64,000 nt of DNA, from the NCBI GenBank assembly GCA_030532065.1, contig JAUNLW010000003.1, forward strand, positions 26,598 through 90,597. Reading direction: 5' to 3'. A program made the position numbers and the translations under genes. This DNA is from Eubacteriales bacterium. Its GTDB lineage: Bacteria; Bacillota; Clostridia; Saccharofermentanales; DTU023. The notes beneath the pieces are model-generated. The model saw only the letters and a program-made list of their open reading frames with translations. It did no database searches and was not told where the DNA came from. Positions 35,639-46,039 of this stretch are shown piece by piece (the first letter of the stretch is position 1; each line of letters begins with the position of its first letter).

Positions 35639-36130
35639 ATGGCTAAAGATATTGTGGAAATGACTTCGGAAGGTATTCGCGAGCTGCAAGCAGAGTTAGA
35701 AGAGCGTAAGACCAGTATTTCCATAGAAATTGCCGAACGTCTTAAAGAAGCAAGGTCGCAAGGTGACCTGTCTGAGAACTCCGAGTACGATGATGCCAAA
35801 GAGGCTCAGTCTCAAAACGAAGTTAGAATCGCTGAGATTGAGTCGATCTTAAAGAATGTTAAAGTCATTGAAGACAAACACATTCTTAAGACTAAGGTCT
35901 CCCTGGGATCTTTAATTGAGATCTTAGACATAGAAACGGGTGAGGCCATGGAGTATGTGGTGGTCAATCCCATGGAAGAAGATATCTCTAAGAATAAGAT
36001 CTCTTCCGAATCTCCGGTAGGAGCTGCGGTCCTCGGCAAAAAGAAGGGTGAAGTAGTAGATGTTAAGACCCCGATCGGCTTGATTCAGTACAAGATTTTA
36101 CGCATTGGTAAAAAAGAAGGTGAGGAATAA
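35639..36130 (+). CDS. greA: Transcription elongation factor GreA
   Basis: Stimulates RNA polymerase to cleave backtracked transcripts. The 163-residue protein has the N-terminal coiled coil with the acidic tip (ARSQGDLSENSEYDDAKEAQ) at about 38-57, and the C-terminal FKBP-like domain ending SPVGAAVLGKKKGEVVDV. GAAGGAGAT precedes the ATG. It is two bases before lysS, so the two are almost certainly cotranscribed. Confidence 0.96.
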   Translation: MAKDIVEMTSEGIRELQAELEERKTSISIEIAERLKEARSQGDLSENSEYDDAKEAQSQNEVRIAEIESILKNVKVIEDKHILKTKVSLGSLIEILDIETGEAMEYVVVNPMEEDISKNKISSESPVGAAVLGKKKGEVVDVKTPIGLIQYKILRIGKKEGEE

Positions 36131-36132
36131 AG

Positions 36133-37638
36133 ATGAGAGAGCAAGAGATGCCCTTAAGTGACCAGGAACAGGCGCGCTTAAGTAAGCTGGAGCTGATAGA
36201 GGAAGCGGGTGAGTCACCTTATCGGCTGACTACTGTAGACCAAGATACCCGTGCCCGGGATATTACCGATAACTTTGAGGCATATGAGGGCAAGATGGTT
36301 AAGGTCGCTGGCCGACTTATGTCTAAACGAGGCATGGGCAAAGTGAGCTTTTGCGACCTCTTTGACCGCACCGGCGGTATCCAGATCTTCTCTAAGATTG
36401 ACGTGCTAGGTGAGGAAAATTTCTCTAAGTGGCAGAAGCTGGATGTTGGTGATTTGGTTGCTGTAGAAGGTGAAGTCTTCCGTACGCAACGTGGCGAAAT
36501 TTCTATCCGCAACGAGAAATATGCTCTCATATCTAAATGCCTGCGCCCTTTGCCGGAAAAATGGCATGGCTTACAGGACGTTGACGCGCGTTTTAGAAAA
36601 CGCTACCTGGACCTGATCGTTAACCAGGACGTGCAGGCAACTTTTATTAAGCGTTCTCAGATCATCTCCAAGATGCGCTCAATCTTAGATGAGCGTGATT
36701 TTATTGAAGTGGAAACACCACTCTTACAAACCATTGCCGGAGGTGCCAGCGCTCGTCCATTTATTACTCACCACAACGCTCTCGACTTGGACCTATACCT
36801 CCGCATTTCACCGGAACTCTATCTCAAACGCTTGATTATCGGCGGCCTGGAACGTGTGTATGAGATTGGTCGAAACTTCCGTAATGAGGGACTGTCAGTC
36901 AAGCATAATCCGGAATTTACCATGATCGAACTCTACCAGGCATACACCGACTACCACGGCATGATGGAGATTTCCGAGATCTTGATTAGTGAATGCTGCA
37001 AGGAAGTGAATGATGGCAAGACAGTCATTACTTTTAACGGCCAGGAGATTGATCTGACGCCGCCTTTCCGTCGACTTTCCATGAATGACGCGATCAAGGA
37101 ATACACGGGTGTTGATTTCTCTAAGGTTGACAGCTTGGAAGAAGCCCAGCGCCTGGCAAAAGAAAACGGTCTAAAAGAAGAGGACTATGCTGGATTGCGC
37201 GTAGGCGAGATCATGAATCTGTTTTTTGAAGAATTCTGCGAAGAAAAATTGATCCAGCCAACCTTTATCTATGACTATCCTGTTGAGATCTCACCTTTGA
37301 CCAAGAAAAAGGCGGGCGTTGACGGAATAGTAGAGCGCTTTGAGATTTTTATTGCCGGTTCTGAATATGGTAACGCTTATACTGAGCTTAACGATCCGCG
37401 CGATCAGAGAGAGCGATTCTTAGACCAGCTGCGTAAACGTGAAGGCGGCGATGAAGAAGCCAACCTGCCTGACGAAGATTTCGTAGAGGCTCTGGAATAT
37501 GGTATGCCTCCTACGGGTGGCTTGGGCATTGGTATTGACCGTTTAGTCATGCTCTTGACCGATAAGCCTTCAATCCGCGAAGTGCTCCTTTTCCCGACGA
37601 TGAAGCCCATCACCACTGATTTTGAGGTGGATGACTAA
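36133..37638 (+). CDS. lysS: Lysyl-tRNA synthetase, class II
   Basis: Charges tRNA-Lys. The 501-residue class II enzyme has an OB-fold anticodon-binding domain (about 45-150), motif 1 near residues 175-200, motif 2 (YEIGRNFRNEGLS) near 240-255, and motif 3 GLGIGIDRLVMLLTDKPSIR near 460-482. The greA-lysS pairing is common in Firmicutes. Its TAA overlaps the next ATG by one base. Confidence 0.96.
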   Translation: MREQEMPLSDQEQARLSKLELIEEAGESPYRLTTVDQDTRARDITDNFEAYEGKMVKVAGRLMSKRGMGKVSFCDLFDRTGGIQIFSKIDVLGEENFSKWQKLDVGDLVAVEGEVFRTQRGEISIRNEKYALISKCLRPLPEKWHGLQDVDARFRKRYLDLIVNQDVQATFIKRSQIISKMRSILDERDFIEVETPLLQTIAGGASARPFITHHNALDLDLYLRISPELYLKRLIIGGLERVYEIGRNFRNEGLSVKHNPEFTMIELYQAYTDYHGMMEISEILISECCKEVNDGKTVITFNGQEIDLTPPFRRLSMNDAIKEYTGVDFSKVDSLEEAQRLAKENGLKEEDYAGLRVGEIMNLFFEEFCEEKLIQPTFIYDYPVEISPLTKKKAGVDGIVERFEIFIAGSEYGNAYTELNDPRDQRERFLDQLRKREGGDEEANLPDEDFVEALEYGMPPTGGLGIGIDRLVMLLTDKPSIREVLLFPTMKPITTDFEVDD

Positions 37639-38660
37639 TGGACGGAGACATATGGGGGAGTATTTTACTCCTGATTTTACTCTCCATCGGTGCGGCATAT
37701 TGCGCTTCTTCTGAAATAGCCTACGCTTCTCTGGACCTATTCAAGGCTGAGAGACAAGCGGATAAAGGCAATAAGAGAGCCAAAAAGGCTATCTATATTT
37801 CGGAGAACTTTGATAAAGCCCTCACCACCATACTAATTCTAAATAACATTACGCATATTGCCTTTGCGTCCATTGCTACGGCGATGGCTACTCGCCTCTG
37901 GGGAGTAGCCTCCGTGGCTTGGGTCACCTTGGCTTCTACTATTTACGTGTTCTTCTTTACCGAGATGCTGCCAAAGAGCTACGCCAAGGGTTCCTTTGAT
38001 TTTGCCTTGCGCCTGGCACCCTCGCTCAAGTTCTTTATGGACGTACTAACGCCAATTTCTGCTTTCTTCACCTTGATTTCGACTTGGGTCGATAAATTTT
38101 TCAAGCTGGAAGAAACGCCCGATATCACGGAGGAAGAGTTCTACTCCATAGTCCAGACCATCAATGAAGAGGCGGTTCTGGAAGAAGAGAAACGCAATCT
38201 GCTTAACTCTTCTATAGCTTTTGGCAAGCTCCATGTTTCTGACTGTTATCAGCCACTGGAAAACTTAGACAGTATTAATGTCGACGCTACAAATGACGAG
38301 ATTTTCCGCCAAGTGAAAGAATCTCCCTATTCCCGCCTGCCGGTTTATGAGGGTAAACCTGACCACATCATAGGTATCCTCAGAGTGCGCCACTTCCTCA
38401 AGGATTATATCAAGGGTAAAGATATCCATTTGCGTGATCTGCTTACCACACCGACGAAAGCTTCTTTTGATATGGAAATCGACGAGCTCTTTAAGAAGAT
38501 GTCCCTTGAGCGCAACCACATTGCCGTTGTAGTGGATTCTGAGGGCAGAACTCGCGGTATCATCACTCTAGAGGATATTCTGGAAGAACTAGTTGGTGAC
38601 ATCTGGGATGAGAATGATGAAGGCCAGCTCAACCTGGAAGATAAAGGAAGGATAGGCTAA
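37638..38660 (+). CDS. CNNM/CorC-type DUF21-CBS membrane protein, first of a tandem pair
   Basis: A 340-residue protein with a DUF21 domain (three or four helices within about residues 1-130) and a CBS pair (about 195-325, IIGILRVRHF and [20 protein letters not shown]). The C-terminal CorC_HlyC domain of the usual 420-residue forms is missing. Relatives (CorC, MpfA, YhdP) take part in magnesium or cobalt efflux. It is translationally coupled to lysS upstream and to a paralogue downstream, so the two may form a heterodimer. Confidence 0.85.
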   Translation: MDGDIWGSILLLILLSIGAAYCASSEIAYASLDLFKAERQADKGNKRAKKAIYISENFDKALTTILILNNITHIAFASIATAMATRLWGVASVAWVTLASTIYVFFFTEMLPKSYAKGSFDFALRLAPSLKFFMDVLTPISAFFTLISTWVDKFFKLEETPDITEEEFYSIVQTINEEAVLEEEKRNLLNSSIAFGKLHVSDCYQPLENLDSINVDATNDEIFRQVKESPYSRLPVYEGKPDHIIGILRVRHFLKDYIKGKDIHLRDLLTTPTKASFDMEIDELFKKMSLERNHIAVVVDSEGRTRGIITLEDILEELVGDIWDENDEGQLNLEDKGRIG

Positions 38661-39928
38661 TGGGTTCTGTATTAGGTATTATAGCCTGCATTTTGGGCTC
38701 TGCCTTCTTCTCTGGCTCTGAGATCGCTTTCGCGTCCGCAAAGGCTCACCGTCTGCGCAACAAGGCTGCTCAGGGTGATAAGAGAGCACAACTGGCTCAG
38801 AATATGACAGAGAATTTCGAGGAAGTCCTCTCAGCTATCTTGATGGGCAATAACTTTGTCAATATCGCGGCTACCTCTATTTCTACGGTGCTGATTATTG
38901 ATTTGGTTGGCGGCTCACGCGCGACTGCGCTGGCCACACTGATTATGACTATTATCATTTTGATCTTCGGTGAGATCATCCCCAAAATCGCAGCTAAGGA
39001 CAACGCGGACAAATACGTTTTGTTTGCAGCCAAGCCGCTAAGGGTTGTCATGATCATTCTCCAACCCATGATCAAGTTGGTTATGTTCACCATGGCGCAG
39101 ATCCATAAGATCTGGCCCGCTCCCAGCGATGATATGGCCGTATCTGCGGAGCGCTTATCTTCTATTATCGAAACCATAGAGGATGAGGGTATCATTGACG
39201 AAGATGCTTCCAACTTAATGCAGTCTGCCTTGGACTTCCCTGACATCAGTGTTGGGGAGATCGTGACCCCGCGTGTGGATGTTTTCGCGGTGGATATAGA
39301 AGATGATATGCCAGAGATCCTTGATCAGATCTTAGATTCTTCTTTTTCACGTATCCCGGTTTATGAAGGCTCTCTGGATAAAATCATCGGCATCTTGCAT
39401 CTGCCAAGTTTCCTGCGTGTCTGGGCTGACCAGAGGAATATGTCCAAAGAGGATTTCCGTGCCCTGCTAGCCGAAGATATTGCCATACCGGAAACCATGC
39501 GCTTGCCCAAGGTATTTAAGCGCCTGAATCAAGGTGACGGACAAATGGCTATCGTGATCGACGAATATGGCGGCACGGTCGGTATCGTCACCTTAGAAGA
39601 CCTGTTGGAAGAGTTGGTCGGTGACATCTGGGATGAATATGACGAAATCGGTGAGGCAGAAATTGTGGTTCTGGGAGATGGCCTCTATGACGTTTCCGCT
39701 ACTAGCGGATTGAGGGATTTCGCCGATGAATTAGACCTTGATTTTGAAGAATTAGACTCTGATTATAATACGGTCGGTGGCTTAGTCTTAGAAGCTTTCG
39801 GACGTTTCCCAGAAGTGGGAGAAAGTGTAGATTTTGCGGACCTGATCTTTACGGTAACGCAAGCTGACGCTACCAAAATCAACCGCCTGCAAGTACGCGT
39901 AAAACCACCTGAGGAGGATACGCTTTAG
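38660..39928 (+). CDS. CNNM/CorC-type DUF21-CBS-CorC_HlyC membrane protein, second of the pair
   Basis: A 422-residue paralogue of the preceding protein with DUF21 (about 1-180), CBS pair (about 205-330) and a C-terminal CorC_HlyC domain (about 345-420, [19 protein letters not shown]). Its start overlaps the previous stop by one base. Relatives in Staphylococcus (MpfA) act in magnesium resistance. Presumed ion efflux; the ion is not shown by the sequence. Confidence 0.87.
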   Translation: MGSVLGIIACILGSAFFSGSEIAFASAKAHRLRNKAAQGDKRAQLAQNMTENFEEVLSAILMGNNFVNIAATSISTVLIIDLVGGSRATALATLIMTIIILIFGEIIPKIAAKDNADKYVLFAAKPLRVVMIILQPMIKLVMFTMAQIHKIWPAPSDDMAVSAERLSSIIETIEDEGIIDEDASNLMQSALDFPDISVGEIVTPRVDVFAVDIEDDMPEILDQILDSSFSRIPVYEGSLDKIIGILHLPSFLRVWADQRNMSKEDFRALLAEDIAIPETMRLPKVFKRLNQGDGQMAIVIDEYGGTVGIVTLEDLLEELVGDIWDEYDEIGEAEIVVLGDGLYDVSATSGLRDFADELDLDFEELDSDYNTVGGLVLEAFGRFPEVGESVDFADLIFTVTQADATKINRLQVRVKPPEEDTL

Positions 39929-39957
39929 CCCATATCTGGCTAGGCGTTTAGCGAGCG

Positions 39958-41124
39958 ATGCTAACTAATGCTTTGGAAAAGTTATTTGTGGACTCAAAGG
40001 GCACAACCTTGGAGCAAAGGCGCCAATATGGACGCATGACCTCCACGGTAGGCATTGTTGTCAATGTGTGCCTATCCGCGCTCAAGATCTTTTTCGGTAT
40101 TCTTACTGGCTCTATCGCTATCCTCAGTGATGGTTTCAATAACTTATCTGATATCACGTCTTCTGTGGTTTCTCTGCTGAGCTTTCATATTTCTGCCAAG
40201 CCTGCCGATGAAGACCACCCCTATGGCCACGCCCGCTTTGAGTATATCTCATCCGCCTTTGTAGGCACGCTGATCATTTGGGTTGGCCTCAGCATAGGTA
40301 AAGAAGCCATCCATAAGATCATTGAACCAGCTGAACTGGAATTTGGCCTGAATGCCTTGATCATTCTCTTCATTTCCATCGGGGTCAAATTCTGGTTGTA
40401 CTTCTTTTACCGCAATATAGGTAACAAGGTTAATTCAGAACTGATTTTGGCCACCGCGGAAGACTCGCGAGCTGATGTGCTGGCTACTTCCGGTATAGTG
40501 ATTGCCTTGATTGTCTATAAATTAACTAACGTTAATTTGGATGCACCCATGGCTTTAGTCGTATCGGTCATTATTTTAAAGTCCGGCTGGGATGTGTTGA
40601 TGACAGCCTTCAACCATATTATGGGCGTTCCGGCCAGCCCGGAGCTAATTGAGCAAGTTCGTGAATTTATTCTCTCCCATCAAGGCATTAAGGGTGCGCA
40701 CGACATCATAGTGCATGATTATGGCCCGGGTAAAAAATTTGTAACTGCCCATCTGGAAGTTGATGAAAAGCAGGATCTGGCAGATACCCACGATCTGGCA
40801 GAACAGATTGCGCATGAGCTGGAAGACAGGGGTATTCAGATCACGACCTACATAGAGCCTGTTTCGGCCAGCACCAAGGAAGTCAGAGATCTGCGTGAGA
40901 ACATTGTAAAGCTTATTGTTGTCAACTATGGCAAGAACTTCCAGATCCATCATTTCCGTACCATCTATGGTTATGACAAGGATACTATCCTATTTGTAGT
41001 ATCGGTTCCTTTGAGTGAGCAACGTTCTAATACGGATCTAAAGCAAGAGCTAACGGGAATGCTGGAAACGGCTTTTCCTGACTATCACTTTCTCATAACC
41101 ATTGAACGTAATTTTAAGGACTAG
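39958..41124 (+). CDS. Cation diffusion facilitator (CDF) family efflux protein
   Basis: A 388-residue proton/divalent-cation antiporter. Six helices lie in residues 25-215, with the metal-site motifs LSDGFNNLSDI (site with Asp at the first helix pair) and SRADVLATSG (paired site), plus the HPYGHARFEYIS loop. The C-terminal cytoplasmic domain (about 220-388) is longer than in many CDFs. Could move Mn, Zn or Fe; the NLSD/ADVL pair is seen in manganese and iron branches. It starts 29 bases after the CNNM pair and may share their transcript. Confidence 0.9.
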   Translation: MLTNALEKLFVDSKGTTLEQRRQYGRMTSTVGIVVNVCLSALKIFFGILTGSIAILSDGFNNLSDITSSVVSLLSFHISAKPADEDHPYGHARFEYISSAFVGTLIIWVGLSIGKEAIHKIIEPAELEFGLNALIILFISIGVKFWLYFFYRNIGNKVNSELILATAEDSRADVLATSGIVIALIVYKLTNVNLDAPMALVVSVIILKSGWDVLMTAFNHIMGVPASPELIEQVREFILSHQGIKGAHDIIVHDYGPGKKFVTAHLEVDEKQDLADTHDLAEQIAHELEDRGIQITTYIEPVSASTKEVRDLRENIVKLIVVNYGKNFQIHHFRTIYGYDKDTILFVVSVPLSEQRSNTDLKQELTGMLETAFPDYHFLITIERNFKD

Positions 41125-41244
41125 TTAGCTAACCCGGATTTTACAATTTGATAATGCCGATCTCAAACTCCTTTACTATTCTGGAAGGGTAGTAAGGCAG
41201 GATTAACTTTGCTTTTATAAATCTTTAGCAGAGGAGTAACTGAG

Positions 41245-42222
41245 ATGCGAGACAGCAATGAGTCGAGCCAAGAGGTAAAGTCCTATGGTAAATATGCTAC
41301 AGTGCAGTCAGTCCAACGTATAAAGCGTAACGACAAGATTGCCCGAACGATTTTTACCATAGCGGGCATAATCTCCGGCGCGATGATCGTCCTAATATTT
41401 ATCTTTGTATTTTCTAAAGGAGTAGGTGTCTTTTTGCCTTCATATGGCGAAGGACAACAAAATCTGTGGGCTTTCCTGACCGGCACGCGTTGGCGACCGG
41501 ACCAAGGCACTTACGGCGTGGGCTTTATTATTGTTAATACAATAATCAGTGCCTTTTTCGCCGCCTTGATCTCTTTCCCACTCGCGGTGCTGACCGCTCT
41601 TATGATAACCCGCATGGCCCCCAGGCAACTGCGTACAGTCTTAACGACCGCTGTGGAAGTCCTGGCCGCCATACCATCTGTAGTCTACGGTGTATTCGCC
41701 TCCGGCGTGATCACGCAATTGGTAGTCAAGTTGTCTAAGGCCTTTAACTACAACACGGCAGGTGGCAACTCTTTGCTAACCGTGGTGCTCCTACTGGCTA
41801 TCATGATTTTCCCGACCATGACTGACCTTGCCATTTCAGCCATCAACGCAGTGCCCGATTCTCTGATCCAAGGCTCGCTGGCCTTGGGTGCTACGCCCAC
41901 GCAGACCAACTTTAAAATGGTTCTCCGCGCGGCACGCTCCGGTATCTTCTCTGGACTGGTTATGGGACTGGGACGCGCTTTTGGTGAAGCTACCGCAGTT
42001 TCCATGGTTGCCGGTAACTCCTATACCGGTCCCTCCATTAATCCCTTTGACGCGACCAGGACCTTGACCTCCACCATGCTCTCCGGCTTCCACGAGACCA
42101 GTGGTGTTGACTATGACATCCGTTTCTCCGTTGGTATTGTCCTCATGATCCTGATCTTGATCAGCAACGCTTTGATCTACATGTTAAAACGTAAGTTCGG
42201 CGGAGGTATGCAAGATGAGTAA
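41245..42222 (+). CDS. pstC: Phosphate ABC transporter permease PstC
   Basis: A 325-residue high-affinity phosphate permease with six helices (first near 39-58). The EAA loop is ALGATPTQTNFKMVLRAARSG near residues 213-233, and GLGRAFGEATAVSMVAGN is typical. GAGGAGTAACTGAG precedes the ATG. First gene of pstC-pstA-pstB-phoU; the phosphate-binding pstS usually upstream is absent. Overlaps pstA by eight bases. Confidence 0.93.
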   Translation: MRDSNESSQEVKSYGKYATVQSVQRIKRNDKIARTIFTIAGIISGAMIVLIFIFVFSKGVGVFLPSYGEGQQNLWAFLTGTRWRPDQGTYGVGFIIVNTIISAFFAALISFPLAVLTALMITRMAPRQLRTVLTTAVEVLAAIPSVVYGVFASGVITQLVVKLSKAFNYNTAGGNSLLTVVLLLAIMIFPTMTDLAISAINAVPDSLIQGSLALGATPTQTNFKMVLRAARSGIFSGLVMGLGRAFGEATAVSMVAGNSYTGPSINPFDATRTLTSTMLSGFHETSGVDYDIRFSVGIVLMILILISNALIYMLKRKFGGGMQDE

Positions 42223-43492
42223 GTCACGCTATGTCAAAGATCGTATAGCTCTCATTTTTTCCTGGATCTTATCTCTGGTCTCGGTAGTGGTGCTAATCGC
42301 CATCCTGATCTTTATTTTCCAGACTGGCGCGCAGGGCCTGTCTTGGGACATGATTCAGGGAGACTACAACTCCAGCAACGTAATTGCCAGAGTAGAGGAA
42401 GATTTTGCTAAGGCCGGTAACTATCCAGTGCCGGAAGACTTGCCGGAGGGAGCTTATTATTCACCAAAATTTGGTATTGCCCTGCAGGACGCGTTAGATA
42501 AATTTAAGAGCGCGACTGTTACTGTAGCCTATATAGCTCCTGACTCGCCTTTGGCTCATGCCAAGTCTATCACGGCTGGTGAAGAGGGTAGAGGCCGTGC
42601 GCCTTTCCCTGGCATGGTCATCAAGAAAATGACTTATCTGGACGCAGACGGTAACCGTGGTAATGTAGGCCCCAATACCAAGAAAATGGCTGAAGAGAGC
42701 ATCCAGGAGCTGGAAGACAATGCCGCCTTGATCTATGAATACTTTGGCCAGACCATAGGTGGCGGTATTCGCGGCTCCATTATCACCTCAGTTATGCTGA
42801 TCGGCATCACCCTCTTATTCTGCTTGCCCATCGGCATTTGCGCTGCGATCTGGCTCAATGAAGTAGCGCCCAAAAACAAGACCACCAATGTGATCCGTAC
42901 CGGTATTGATATGCTGGCTGGTGTGCCTTCTATTATTTTCGGACTTATGGGTATGACCATGCTCTATCCTATTACGGCGGCCTTCGGCATTGAAGGGCAA
43001 AGCGTAGTGCTTGGCGGCCTTACCATGGCCGTAGTCCTCTTGCCCCTGGTAATTCGTCAGACAGAAGAAGCACTTAAAACAGTACCAGTATCTGAACGCA
43101 TGGGTTCCCTTTCACTGGGAGCCAGCCTAACGCAGACTATCTTCAAAGTAGTACTGCCTCAAGCCATGCCCGGTATTGTAACGGCTTGCCTTTTATCCAT
43201 ATCCAGGATCATCGGCGAATCCGCTGCCCTAATTTACACCATGGGTACCGCGATCACCGACAAACCAGTCTTTAGCCGTGGCGCTACCACCTTGGCCCTG
43301 CATATCTGGAAGGTAATGTCTGGTGAGCAACCTGACTTTGAGCAGGCTACGGCAATTTCTATTGTCATCCTGGTACTGGTGCTGATTTTGAACTTCGCTA
43401 CCAGAATTATTCTCAGCCGCTTGAACAAGAAACAGCTTGGCCTGACAAATGATAAAAAGAAACCATCTAAGAGCGCCAAAGCTACAGCTTAG
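42215..43492 (+). CDS. pstA: Phosphate ABC transporter permease PstA
   Basis: A 425-residue permease partner of PstC. The usual PstA is about 280-300 residues; here a periplasmic insert of about 120-140 residues (about 40-175, beginning QGLSWDMIQGDYNSSN) follows the first helix. The permease core then has LGASLTQTIFKVVLPQAMPG near residues 305-325 and IIGESAALIYTMG. Overlaps pstC by eight bases. The insert resembles longer forms found in some Clostridia. Confidence 0.92.
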   Translation: MSKSRYVKDRIALIFSWILSLVSVVVLIAILIFIFQTGAQGLSWDMIQGDYNSSNVIARVEEDFAKAGNYPVPEDLPEGAYYSPKFGIALQDALDKFKSATVTVAYIAPDSPLAHAKSITAGEEGRGRAPFPGMVIKKMTYLDADGNRGNVGPNTKKMAEESIQELEDNAALIYEYFGQTIGGGIRGSIITSVMLIGITLLFCLPIGICAAIWLNEVAPKNKTTNVIRTGIDMLAGVPSIIFGLMGMTMLYPITAAFGIEGQSVVLGGLTMAVVLLPLVIRQTEEALKTVPVSERMGSLSLGASLTQTIFKVVLPQAMPGIVTACLLSISRIIGESAALIYTMGTAITDKPVFSRGATTLALHIWKVMSGEQPDFEQATAISIVILVLVLILNFATRIILSRLNKKQLGLTNDKKKPSKSAKATA

Positions 43493-43541
43493 TGCTGCTC
43501 GAGATGCCTAAACAAAAAAGCCTAAAGAAATAGGAGTGCAT

Positions 43542-44381
43542 ATGAATAAAGCAGAACAAGTTAATGTCCTGGATGAGCTAAATATCACCAAGAGCCCGAG
43601 GGCGAAAAAATCTAACGAAGGTCTAGGCGAGGAAACCATCAGCGTCCAATCTCTGGATCTTTTCTACGACGATTTCCATGCCCTGAAGAATGTCAACATG
43701 GAGATCCCCATGCTGCAAGTGTCGGCCTTTATTGGTCCATCTGGTTGCGGTAAGTCGACCTTTCTGCGCTGCTTCAACCGTATGAATGATTTAGTTGAAG
43801 GTTGCCGAGTGGAAGGACGAATCATCCTGGATGGTGAAGATATCAACAGCAAGGAAACGGATGTGGTAGCTCTGAGAACCAGAGTTGGTATGGTATTCCA
43901 ACAACCCAACCCTTTCCCTATGTCAATTTTCGATAATGTCGCCTATGGACTGCGCTGTCAGGGTGTTAAGGATCGTTCCATTTTGGAAAACACGGTAGAA
44001 ACCGCACTGCGCAAGGCAGCCCTCTGGGACGAAGTAAAAGATATCCTGGGACGGTCCGGTACCAGTCTTTCCGGTGGTCAGCAGCAGCGTTTGTGCATTG
44101 CGCGTGCCATCGCCCTGGAGCCGGAAGTAATCTTGATGGACGAGCCGACCTCTGCTCTGGACCCGCTCGCGACTTCCAAGATTGAAGACTTGGTCATGGA
44201 ACTTAAAGGTGACTTTACGATTATCATTGTTACCCATTCCATGAGCCAGGCTGCTCGTGTCTCCGACCGCACGGCTTTCTTTCTCTTAGGCGAAGTAATT
44301 GAAGAGGGCTCGACGGATGAGCTCTTCCACTTTCCTAAGGATGAGCGGACAGAAGCCTATATCACCGGTAAATTCGGTTGA
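43542..44381 (+). CDS. pstB: Phosphate ABC transporter ATP-binding protein PstB
   Basis: A 279-residue ATPase with Walker [11 protein letters not shown]-loop [10 protein letters not shown], signature LSGGQQQR and Walker [11 protein letters not shown]. An extra 30-residue N-terminal segment precedes the usual start. Start at ATG 43542 after TAGGAG; a GTG at 43536 is part of the ribosome site. 49 bases after pstA. Confidence 0.95.
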   Translation: MNKAEQVNVLDELNITKSPRAKKSNEGLGEETISVQSLDLFYDDFHALKNVNMEIPMLQVSAFIGPSGCGKSTFLRCFNRMNDLVEGCRVEGRIILDGEDINSKETDVVALRTRVGMVFQQPNPFPMSIFDNVAYGLRCQGVKDRSILENTVETALRKAALWDEVKDILGRSGTSLSGGQQQRLCIARAIALEPEVILMDEPTSALDPLATSKIEDLVMELKGDFTIIIVTHSMSQAARVSDRTAFFLLGEVIEEGSTDELFHFPKDERTEAYITGKFG

Positions 44382-44483
44382 TACTCCAGTTGTTTTCTTT
44401 ACCTGGCTTTGGGTCGGTATAATGAACTATTAAGCTGTATAATATTTAGACATTGATAAAATGCTAATCAGGAGGAAGAGACC

Positions 44484-45149
44484 ATGACTATGCGCAAAGA
44501 ATATACTCAGGAGATGGAAACACTTCATAATAATATGATCCGAATCGGTTCTCTGGTAGAAAAATCTATGGACCAGGCTCGGGAAACTTTGGAAAACTAC
44601 GATGACGATCTCGCCATCAAGGTTATTGCCAACGATGACGTCATTGATCAGCTGGTTCTTGAGGTAACCCATGAATGCATCCTGCTTATTGCCAAGCAAC
44701 AACCTGTGGCAAGTGACCTGCGTGACATCATCGCCAATCTAAAGTTGGCCACCGATTTTGAACGGATGGCAGACAATGCCGAAGATGTTTGCGTCAATGT
44801 ACGCTATATGATTTCTTCCGGTTATCGCTTGCCGCTGCCTAAGGACATGATCCGTATGTTTGAAGAAGCCAAGACCATGGCCAGAGTTGCCATGGATGCC
44901 TATGTCACACGTGATCGCGAGAAAGCCATGCAGGTCTTAAAGCGCGATGACGTAGTTGATCAGCTCTATGAACTGACTCTTAATCAGCTGGTACAGGCAA
45001 TGAAGGATGACTCCAAATCCATCAACGGCTACCTGTCACTGGTAATGGTCGCCAAGCACGTTGAGCGTTTTGCTGACCACGCGGAAAATGTGGCTGAATG
45101 GGTGATCTACTATCTGGAAGGCGCTTTGGATGTTAAAGTCCAGGAATAA
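44484..45149 (+). CDS. phoU: PhoU phosphate signalling protein
   Basis: A 221-residue all-helical protein made of two three-helix repeats with conserved DLRDIIANLKLATDFERMADNAEDVC and KHVERFADHAENVAEWV, which bind metal clusters. PhoU links Pst transport to the PhoR kinase and keeps signalling off when phosphate is plentiful. AGGAGGAAG precedes the ATG. It follows pstB by about 100 bases with possible -10 elements between (TATAAT at 44418 and near 44437), but no good -35. Confidence 0.94.
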   Translation: MTMRKEYTQEMETLHNNMIRIGSLVEKSMDQARETLENYDDDLAIKVIANDDVIDQLVLEVTHECILLIAKQQPVASDLRDIIANLKLATDFERMADNAEDVCVNVRYMISSGYRLPLPKDMIRMFEEAKTMARVAMDAYVTRDREKAMQVLKRDDVVDQLYELTLNQLVQAMKDDSKSINGYLSLVMVAKHVERFADHAENVAEWVIYYLEGALDVKVQE

Positions 45150-45191
45150 TTGTTCCCAACCGCAAATGGCATAGCAACAGGAGGTGCGCCA

Positions 45192-45986
45192 GTGGGCAGA
45201 CCACAAATTATTATTGTTGAAGATGAAGAATCTATTGCCGAGCTTTTAGAATTTAATCTGCAAAACGAGGGCTACGCCTGTAACAGCTTCACTAGTGGCG
45301 AAGATATGTTCCGTTTTTTAGAGGAGAAAGACCATCCGTCAATCAACCTCTTTATTTTGGATCTCATGTTGCCCGACATGGACGGTCTGGATATTTGCGA
45401 GCATTTGCGTGCCAGCAGCCAGTATCAGAACTCTTTGATTATGATGCTGACTGCCCGTGGCACGGAGCAAGATAAGGTGCGTGGACTAGAGACCGGTGCC
45501 GATGATTATATGACCAAACCATTCGGTATCCGTGAGTTTCTGGCCAGAGTAAGAGCTCTCCTGCGCCGCTATGTGAGAATGTCACAGCAATCCGCAGAGG
45601 AAGCGGCAGAAATATCTGACAGCGCACCTTATACTTTGCCTACGCCTAATAATGCCTCAGGCCCGGAAGATGATTTGCGCAAGCAACTACGGGCAGGAGA
45701 TGTGGTCCTAGATGACGCCAAACATGTAGTAAATAAGGCCGGTCAGGAACTTGAGATGACTCACCGTGAATACGAACTGCTTAAATTCCTTATGCTACAT
45801 CGCGGCATTGCCTATTCACGTGATGACCTTTTAAATTATGTCTGGGGCTATGACTACAGTGGTGAAACTCGTACGGTAGATGTCCATATCCGCCAATTGC
45901 GTCGTAAGATAGAAGACGATAGCTCTCACCCGGAGCTGATTCAAACGGTGCGTGGCTTTGGTTATCGCTTTAAGGAAGACGATTAA
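45192..45986 (+). CDS. phoP: PhoP/PhoB-type response regulator
   Basis: A 264-residue OmpR-family regulator. The receiver is at residues 1-120, with the acidic pair in IIVEDEES and the phospho-acceptor Asp57 in LFILDLMLPDMDG. A Ser/Ala/Pro-rich linker of about 45 residues follows, longer than usual. The winged helix is at about 170-262 (HREYELLKFLMLHRGIAYSR, TVDVHIRQLRRKIE). Start at GTG 45192, seven bases after AGGAGG; the frame extends to TTG 45150. It follows phoU and precedes the kinase, so it should control the pst genes. Confidence 0.93.
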   Translation: MGRPQIIIVEDEESIAELLEFNLQNEGYACNSFTSGEDMFRFLEEKDHPSINLFILDLMLPDMDGLDICEHLRASSQYQNSLIMMLTARGTEQDKVRGLETGADDYMTKPFGIREFLARVRALLRRYVRMSQQSAEEAAEISDSAPYTLPTPNNASGPEDDLRKQLRAGDVVLDDAKHVVNKAGQELEMTHREYELLKFLMLHRGIAYSRDDLLNYVWGYDYSGETRTVDVHIRQLRRKIEDDSSHPELIQTVRGFGYRFKEDD

Positions 45987-46039
45987 TAGTTTATAGTGAG
46001 ACTGAAACTAATCTATTATTGTGGTTGAGAGGGGTCTCA

